A program made the position numbers and the translations under genes. From contig JAJXZW010000004.1 of assembly GCA_021779855.1 (NCBI GenBank), positions 42,926-106,925 of the forward strand: a stretch of 64,000 nt of DNA. Direction: 5' to 3'. The stretch is from Actinomycetes bacterium. Its GTDB lineage: Bacteria; Actinomycetota; Acidimicrobiia; Acidimicrobiales; RAAP-2. The notes beneath the pieces were generated by a model, which was given only the letters and a program-made list of their open reading frames with translations, was not told the origin of the DNA and did no database searches. Of this stretch, positions 59,775 through 64,000 are shown in pieces (position 1 is the first letter of the stretch; each line of letters begins with the position of its first letter).

Positions 59775-61459
59775 CAGAAGAACCTCCCGTGGCTCAGCTG
59801 CTCGACGATCGGACCCAGGGCCAACGCCGGGAAGAAGGTCAACCCGCCGATGATCACCACGACCCCCGTCGTGAGGCCCACGAACATCGTGTTGTCGGTA
59901 CGGAACGTCCCGAGAGACTGGGGAACGACGTCCTTGCGGGCGAGGACGCCCCCGAGCGCGATGGCGGGGATCATGATCGCGAAGCGACCGAGCAGCATGT
60001 CAATCGCGCCGATGACGTTGTAGAACGGGGTGTTGCCGGTGAGGCCCCCGAAGGCCGAGCCGTTGTTGTTGCCCTGGCTCGTAAGGCCGTAGAGGATCTC
60101 GCTGAACCCGTGGGGCCCGTGGTTGAGGGGCCCGGCGCGCCCCGCGGCCGTCGAGACGGCGATGGCCGTCACGACGAGGACGACGATGGGCATCACGAGC
60201 GCGCCGAGACCGGCGAGCTTCACCTCCGTCGCCTGGATCTTCTTGCCCAGGAACTCCGGTGTCCGTCCGATCATCAGGCCGCCGATGAAGACGGCGATGA
60301 CCGCGTATATGAGGAGGGTGTAGAGGCCACTCCCGGTGCCGCCGGGCGAGACCTCGCCGAACATCATCCCCACGAGGAGGCCGAAGCCCCCCATCGGGGT
60401 GAACGAGTCGTAGGCCGCATCGGCCGACCCGGTCGAGGTCGACGTCGAGGCGACGCCGAACAGCGCACTCGTCGTGTCGCCGAAGCGCACCTCCTTGCCC
60501 TCGGTGTTGCCGACGCTCGCGTGGACGCCGGCGGCCGCGACGGCCGGGTTGTTCTGGTGCTCGGCCGTGGCCGTGACCGCGAGGACCGAGCCGAAGAGGA
60601 TCACCATCACCGCGAGCAGGGCCACGCCGTGGCGCCGGCTGCCGACCATCTTGCCGAAGGTGTAGGTCAGAGAGACCGGGATGCACAGCAGGAGGAACAC
60701 GGAAAGGAAGTTCGTGAGCCCGGTCGGGTTCTCGAAGGGTGTCGCCGAATTGGCGTTCAAGAAGCCGCCGCCGTTCGTCCCGAGCTGCTTGATCGCCTCC
60801 ATGAAGGCGATGGGACCGCGCGCGATGGTCTGGGTGACGCCGTTGAGGGCGTCGTGGAAGGTCGCGGTCCCGGCGAGGGTCTGGACGGCCCCCTGGCCGA
60901 CGAAGACGATCCCCGCGACGAAGGCGATGGGTAGCAGCACGTAGAGCAGGCACCTTGTGAGGTCGACCCAGAAGTTCCCGACGGCCGACGCCTTCTTCCG
61001 GGCGAAGCCACGCACGACCACGACGGCGGCGACGATGCCGACGGCCGGCGTGACGAACTGCTGGACCATCAGGGTGATCTGGGAGAAGTACGACATCGTC
61101 GTCTCCCCCCCGTAGTTCTGCCAGTTGGTGTTGGTGACGAAGGAGGCCGCGGCGTTGAAGCTGAGCGCCGAGCCGACGTCGCCCAGGTGCTGGGGGTTGA
61201 GGGGCAGGTGCCCCTGGAGCCGCAGGACGAGGTACGTGAAGAGGAGCGACATCCCCGAGAACACCACGAGGGCCCCGGCGTAGCGCTTCCAGGACTGCTC
61301 CCTCTCCGGCGAGGTCCCGAGGAGACGGTAGAGCGGCCGCTCCACCCACGACAGCCAGTGGACCCGGCCTTCGAAGACCGAGGCCATGTAGGACCCGAGA
61401 TAGCGCCACGCGAGTCCGAGACTCGCCACGAGCAGGACGAGGGTCAGGAAGAAGCCCAT
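59774..61459 (-). CDS. kdpA: K+-transporting ATPase subunit A (K+ channel-like)
   Basis: The 561-aa K+-selective subunit. Four filter loops: [11 protein letters not shown] near 107, [19 protein letters not shown] near 222, [12 protein letters not shown] near 335 and [13 protein letters not shown] near 460. ATG 61459 overlaps the kdpF stop as TGATG; upstream frame is shadow only. Confidence 0.98.
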   Translation of the reverse strand: MGFFLTLVLLVASLGLAWRYLGSYMASVFEGRVHWLSWVERPLYRLLGTSPEREQSWKRYAGALVVFSGMSLLFTYLVLRLQGHLPLNPQHLGDVGSALSFNAAASFVTNTNWQNYGGETTMSYFSQITLMVQQFVTPAVGIVAAVVVVRGFARKKASAVGNFWVDLTRCLLYVLLPIAFVAGIVFVGQGAVQTLAGTATFHDALNGVTQTIARGPIAFMEAIKQLGTNGGGFLNANSATPFENPTGLTNFLSVFLLLCIPVSLTYTFGKMVGSRRHGVALLAVMVILFGSVLAVTATAEHQNNPAVAAAGVHASVGNTEGKEVRFGDTTSALFGVASTSTSTGSADAAYDSFTPMGGFGLLVGMMFGEVSPGGTGSGLYTLLIYAVIAVFIGGLMIGRTPEFLGKKIQATEVKLAGLGALVMPIVVLVVTAIAVSTAAGRAGPLNHGPHGFSEILYGLTSQGNNNGSAFGGLTGNTPFYNVIGAIDMLLGRFAIMIPAIALGGVLARKDVVPQSLGTFRTDNTMFVGLTTGVVVIIGGLTFFPALALGPIVEQLSHGRFF

Positions 61460-61548
61460 CAGAACCTCTCCGGCTTGAACATCGCGTAGCCGAGATAGAG
61501 CACCATGAGGGCGCTCACGACGAGCAGGACGAGCTGGGTGGCGCTCAC
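61459..61548 (-). CDS. kdpF: KdpF small subunit (29 aa)
   Basis: GTG 61548 to TGA 61459: one transmembrane helix ending YLGYAMFKPERF, the classic KdpF tail (xxALxxPExF). It stabilises the KdpABC complex. Overlaps both neighbours (GTGA and TGATG). Confidence 0.9.
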   Translation of the reverse strand: MSATQLVLLVVSALMVLYLGYAMFKPERF

Positions 61549-61628
61549 AGTCGACCGAGCGCTGCGATGAGCCCGAGCATCGCCGCGGTGAACGCCACGA
61601 TGCCGACGACGACGAGGAGATCGGCCAT
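61545..61628 (-). CDS. Tiny membrane peptide upstream of kdpF (27 aa)
   Basis: ATG 61628 to TGA 61545 encodes MADLLVVVGIVAFTAAMLGL then IAALGRL: one hydrophobic helix and a short basic end. The stop overlaps the kdpF start as GTGA, so it is the first cistron of the kdp operon. GACGGT, 6 nt before the ATG, sits in the leaderless -10 position. Similar short ORFs precede kdpF in other bacteria as far as I recall, without a known role. Confidence 0.65.
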   Translation of the reverse strand: MADLLVVVGIVAFTAAMLGLIAALGRL

Positions 61629-61735
61629 GGACCCACCGTCGTCGCCCCGGGCTGAAGCGGTTCTGGAGCGAGCGGGTCGGGACTGGAAAAGTTCTGTACG
61701 GGCGCCCGCCGGTTCGCCTACGCGATACTGAGTGC
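61629..61735. promoter_or_regulatory. Divergent kdp / sensor-kinase promoter region
   Basis: 107 nt serving both directions: GACGGT (minus, 61640-61635) for the kdp operon and GATACT (plus, 61724-61729), 6 nt before the kinase GTG. No clear riboswitch. A KdpE-type site is expected, but no strong direct repeat was seen. Confidence 0.45.
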
Positions 61736-63193
61736 GTGAGGCATCGTTGGTGGGGGCTGGGCGCCGGACTGGGGAGCCTCGCGGCCCTGGCGTCGCTCCT
61801 CGTGCCGCTACGAGCCGTCCTCGCGATCTCCACCGACGCCCTCGTCCTGATCGTCCCCGTCGTCCTCGCGGTCGCCGTCGGTGGGTTCGTGGCCGGAGCC
61901 GTCACCGTGGTCGCCGGCTTCCTCGTCTACGACTACCTCTTCATCCCCCCGTACGGAACGCTGCAGGTCAGCTCGGGCCAGGACTGGGTGGCCCTCGCCG
62001 TCTACGCCGTCGTGATGCTCCTCGTCGCCCGGATTGTCGACGCCCTCGACGTCACCCGCTCCGAGGCTCGCCACGGACGCGAGGTGATGCGCCAGATGGC
62101 GGCCGTCTCCGAGAGCCTCGTCGCCGACGAGCCGGTCGACTCCCTCCTGCGCTCGATCGTCGCGACAGCTCGCACTGTCTTCGGCGTCCCGGGCGCGGCC
62201 CTGCTCCAACTGCGCGACGGCCACCTCGTCGTCGTCGCGAGCGCCGGCGAACCCCTCACCGAGCAGGACCTGGCCCGCCTCGACCCGGCGTCGGGACGAC
62301 CGGTCTCGGTCGGACCGGTTGTCCACGATGACGGGGGGCTGCGCGCCGTCGCGCTGTCGTCCTCGGGTCGGGCCGTCGCGATGCTCGCGCTGCGCGGCGA
62401 GCCCGAGGCGCCCACCGAGCGCGAGGTGCTTGCGACCTTCGCCAACGACGCCGCCGTTGCCCTCGAGCGGGCGAGGCTGCGCGAGGAGGCCCTGCGCGCG
62501 CAACTCCTCGAGGAGGCGGACCGCTTCCGCCACGGCCTCATGGGCGCCGTGAGCCACGACCTGCGCACTCCGCTCGCCACCATCAAGGTCGCCTCATCGA
62601 CCCTGCTCGAGCGAGGGGCATCCCTCTCGCCATCCGACGCTGAGGAGCTCCACCGGCTCATCGACGTCGAGACCGACCGGCTCACCCGGATGGTCACCAA
62701 CCTCCTCGACCTCTCCCGGCTGGAGGCCGGCGTCCTGACCCTGCACCGGGAGGAGATGACGGCCGGTCGGCTCATCGACGACGCCCTCGCGGCGGTGCGG
62801 ACCTCCCTCACGCACCAGAGGGTTGTCGTCGACGTGGACCCGGACGTACCGACCCTCGCCGTCGACCCCGGCCTGATGAACCAGGTGCTCGTCAACCTCC
62901 TCGACAACGCCCTGCGCCACGGCCCACCGACGGGTACCGTGACCGTCACGGCGACGCGACGCGGCCCCGACGTCATCCTCTCGATCTCCGACGAGGGGCC
63001 CGGTGTGCCCGAGGACCAGCGCGAGGCGGTCTTCAACCGCTTCACCCAGTTCGACACGGGAGGGCGCTCGGGGCTCGGGCTCACGATCGCCCGAACCTTC
63101 GTCGAGGCCCACGGGGCGCGCATCTGGTGCGACGCCGCACCCGGTGGCGGGGCCCGCTTCAGCCTCACTCTCGCCGTGGCCGAGGCGGCGTGA
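61736..63193 (+). CDS. DUF4118-GAF sensor histidine kinase (KdpD C-terminal half homologue)
   Basis: A 485-aa membrane kinase. DUF4118 helices (about 5-105, DYLFIPPYGTLQVSS at 66-80), GAF (about 125-245), HisKA with the acceptor H274 in AVSHDLRTPLATI, and HATPase with N-box NQVLVNLLDNALRHG near 380, DEGPGVP near 420 and GRSGLGLTIA near 442. It lacks the KdpD/Usp N-terminal domains. It is coupled to the response regulator by TGATG. It probably supplies the kinase activity missing from the neighbouring KdpD. Confidence 0.93.
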   Translation: MRHRWWGLGAGLGSLAALASLLVPLRAVLAISTDALVLIVPVVLAVAVGGFVAGAVTVVAGFLVYDYLFIPPYGTLQVSSGQDWVALAVYAVVMLLVARIVDALDVTRSEARHGREVMRQMAAVSESLVADEPVDSLLRSIVATARTVFGVPGAALLQLRDGHLVVVASAGEPLTEQDLARLDPASGRPVSVGPVVHDDGGLRAVALSSSGRAVAMLALRGEPEAPTEREVLATFANDAAVALERARLREEALRAQLLEEADRFRHGLMGAVSHDLRTPLATIKVASSTLLERGASLSPSDAEELHRLIDVETDRLTRMVTNLLDLSRLEAGVLTLHREEMTAGRLIDDALAAVRTSLTHQRVVVDVDPDVPTLAVDPGLMNQVLVNLLDNALRHGPPTGTVTVTATRRGPDVILSISDEGPGVPEDQREAVFNRFTQFDTGGRSGLGLTIARTFVEAHGARIWCDAAPGGGARFSLTLAVAEAA

Positions 63194-63897
63194 TGGCCCG
63201 GGTCCTGGTCATCGACGACGACCGCTCTCTCCAGCGGGCGCTACGACTCGGGCTCGAGGCGAGCGGCCACGAGGTCACCGCGGCTCCCGACGGCGAGACG
63301 GGGATCGTCCGCGCGGCCACCGACGACCCCGACGTCGTCATCGTCGACCTCGGGCTCCCCGACCTCGACGGATTAGAGGTGTGCCGTCGGCTCCGCGAGT
63401 GGAGTGACGTCCCGATCATCATCCTCTCGGCCACCGGCGCCGAGGCCACGAAGATCGCCGCCCTCGACGGCGGGGCGAGCGACTACGTCACGAAGCCCTT
63501 TTCCATGGGCGAGCTCGACGCCCGTCTGCGCGCCGTGCTCCGCGACCGTGGCGCCGGCACTCCGCCCGCGGGGCCGACCGTCGTCGCCGTGGGCGAGCTC
63601 GAGGTCGACCTCGTCCACCACGACGCGCGGCTCTCGGAGCGGCGGGTGGATCTGACGGCCAAGGAGTTCGCGGTCCTCGCCTTCCTGGCGCGACACGCCG
63701 GACGGACCTGCACCTACCAGATGATCCTGCGCGAGGTGTGGGGACGGGGCTACGGCGAGGAGGCCGGCTACGTCCACACCTACGTCCACCGCCTGCGCCA
63801 GAAGCTCGACGACGAGGAGGGCCGCCTGATCCAGACACTTCCGGGAGTCGGCTACACCCTCGCCACGGGACCCAAAGAGATTCGCGTAATACAGTGA
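63193..63897 (+). CDS. kdpE: KdpE-like OmpR-family response regulator
   Basis: A 234-aa regulator. Receiver (1-120) with acidic pocket DDD (8-10), phosphorylated D52 (VIVDLGLPDLDG) and K101 (TKPFS). C-terminal winged helix (about 135-230) with LTAKEFAVLAFLARHAGRTCTYQMILREVWGRGY and YVHTYVHRLRQKL, close to KdpE. Likely activates the divergent kdp operon at low K+; the target is inferred from position. Confidence 0.9.
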   Translation: MARVLVIDDDRSLQRALRLGLEASGHEVTAAPDGETGIVRAATDDPDVVIVDLGLPDLDGLEVCRRLREWSDVPIIILSATGAEATKIAALDGGASDYVTKPFSMGELDARLRAVLRDRGAGTPPAGPTVVAVGELEVDLVHHDARLSERRVDLTAKEFAVLAFLARHAGRTCTYQMILREVWGRGYGEEAGYVHTYVHRLRQKLDDEEGRLIQTLPGVGYTLATGPKEIRVIQ

Positions 63898-63929
63898 CAT
63901 AGCGGTTCCGATTGTGGGGGGCTGGTGCT

Positions 63930-64000
63930 ATGGCCACCCGCTCACGTGACACCACGCGCACGAAGCCCCGAGCTGTCCCGCGCGACTTTGGGGCGATGGA
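63930..64000 (+). CDS. Start of an unidentified gene (cut by window edge)
   Basis: ATG 63930 opens a frame that runs to the window end (about 23 codons: MATRSRDTTRTKPRAVPRDF, then GAM). GGGGGG lies 8 nt upstream. The N-terminus is basic. The RDFGAM wording would suit the N-terminus of some IS630-type transposases, but this is far too little to name it. Confidence 0.35.
   Translation, partial: MATRSRDTTRTKPRAVPRDFGAM

Overview
The window is 64 kb of very GC-rich chromosome (GC or CG at almost every third codon position) from an actinobacterium. The gene order cysteine desulfurase-MnmA-LigA, the F420-type LLM oxidoreductase, the long IleS, a DUF5522 protein and many GTG starts all point that way. 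A Thr-rich linker in the secreted GH3 enzyme and very dense packing are compatible with the class Acidimicrobiia, but that is a guess. No tRNA, rRNA, CRISPR array, insertion sequence or prophage was recognised. I count about 58 protein genes (two cut by the window edges), one clear pseudogene and two short stretches that look decayed.

Layout. 1-6165 (minus): small membrane protein, MFS exporter, succinate-semialdehyde dehydrogenase, cysteine desulfurase, MnmA and LigA in one tightly coupled run, behind a 16-bp perfect hairpin; then YceI, divergent from a MarR regulator with paired operators. 6.7-13.7 kb: IleS, acetyltransferases, HAD phosphatase, glutathione peroxidase, quinone oxidoreductase and a small Cys-rich protein. 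13.7-19.8 kb: an amine/putrescine-type module (alanine dehydrogenase, aminobutyraldehyde-type dehydrogenase, Lrp/AsnC regulator, class III aminotransferase, FAD amine oxidase). 19.8-26 kb: membrane and secreted unknowns, a PLP dehydratase, a CadD-like transporter, an MFS protein and a peptide-binding protein. 26-30 kb: pyrimidine salvage (NCS1 permease, phosphoribosyltransferase, fungal-type cytosine deaminase, Upp). 30-34 kb: a heterodimeric ABC exporter. 34-44 kb: indolepyruvate:ferredoxin oxidoreductase, LLM enzyme, glutamate dehydrogenase, NifX-like protein, APC permease, GH3 enzyme and DOPA-dioxygenase-like protein. 44.4-50.7 kb: histidine biosynthesis (TrpR-like regulator, hisG, hisD, a hisC-hisB fusion, hisH, hisF, hisIE; hisA divergent). 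50.7-53.9 kb: MarR, CLC chloride transporter, and a dead RskA-type anti-sigma factor. 53.9-64 kb: an extended kdp potassium system and a divergent sensor kinase-response regulator.

Two organisation rules run through the window. Eight of thirteen convergent pairs (one partner being the pseudogene) share a 4-bp CTAG in which each strand reads a TAG stop. Co-directional neighbours are instead coupled by GTGA/ATGA or TGATG overlaps. About twenty first genes of transcription units carry a TANNNT-like -10 hexamer ending 5-8 nt before the start codon, the signature of leaderless mRNAs; this decided many start calls.

The most interesting locus is kdp. Two extra genes join kdpFABC: a DUF4118 protein without kinase, and a KdpD whose N-terminal sensor half is intact but whose histidine-kinase half has lost the phospho-acceptor His and the ATP-binding boxes. 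A separate DUF4118-GAF-histidine kinase with all catalytic motifs, paired with a KdpE-like regulator, lies divergently upstream. Sensing and catalysis in K+ signalling thus appear to be divided among three DUF4118 proteins.
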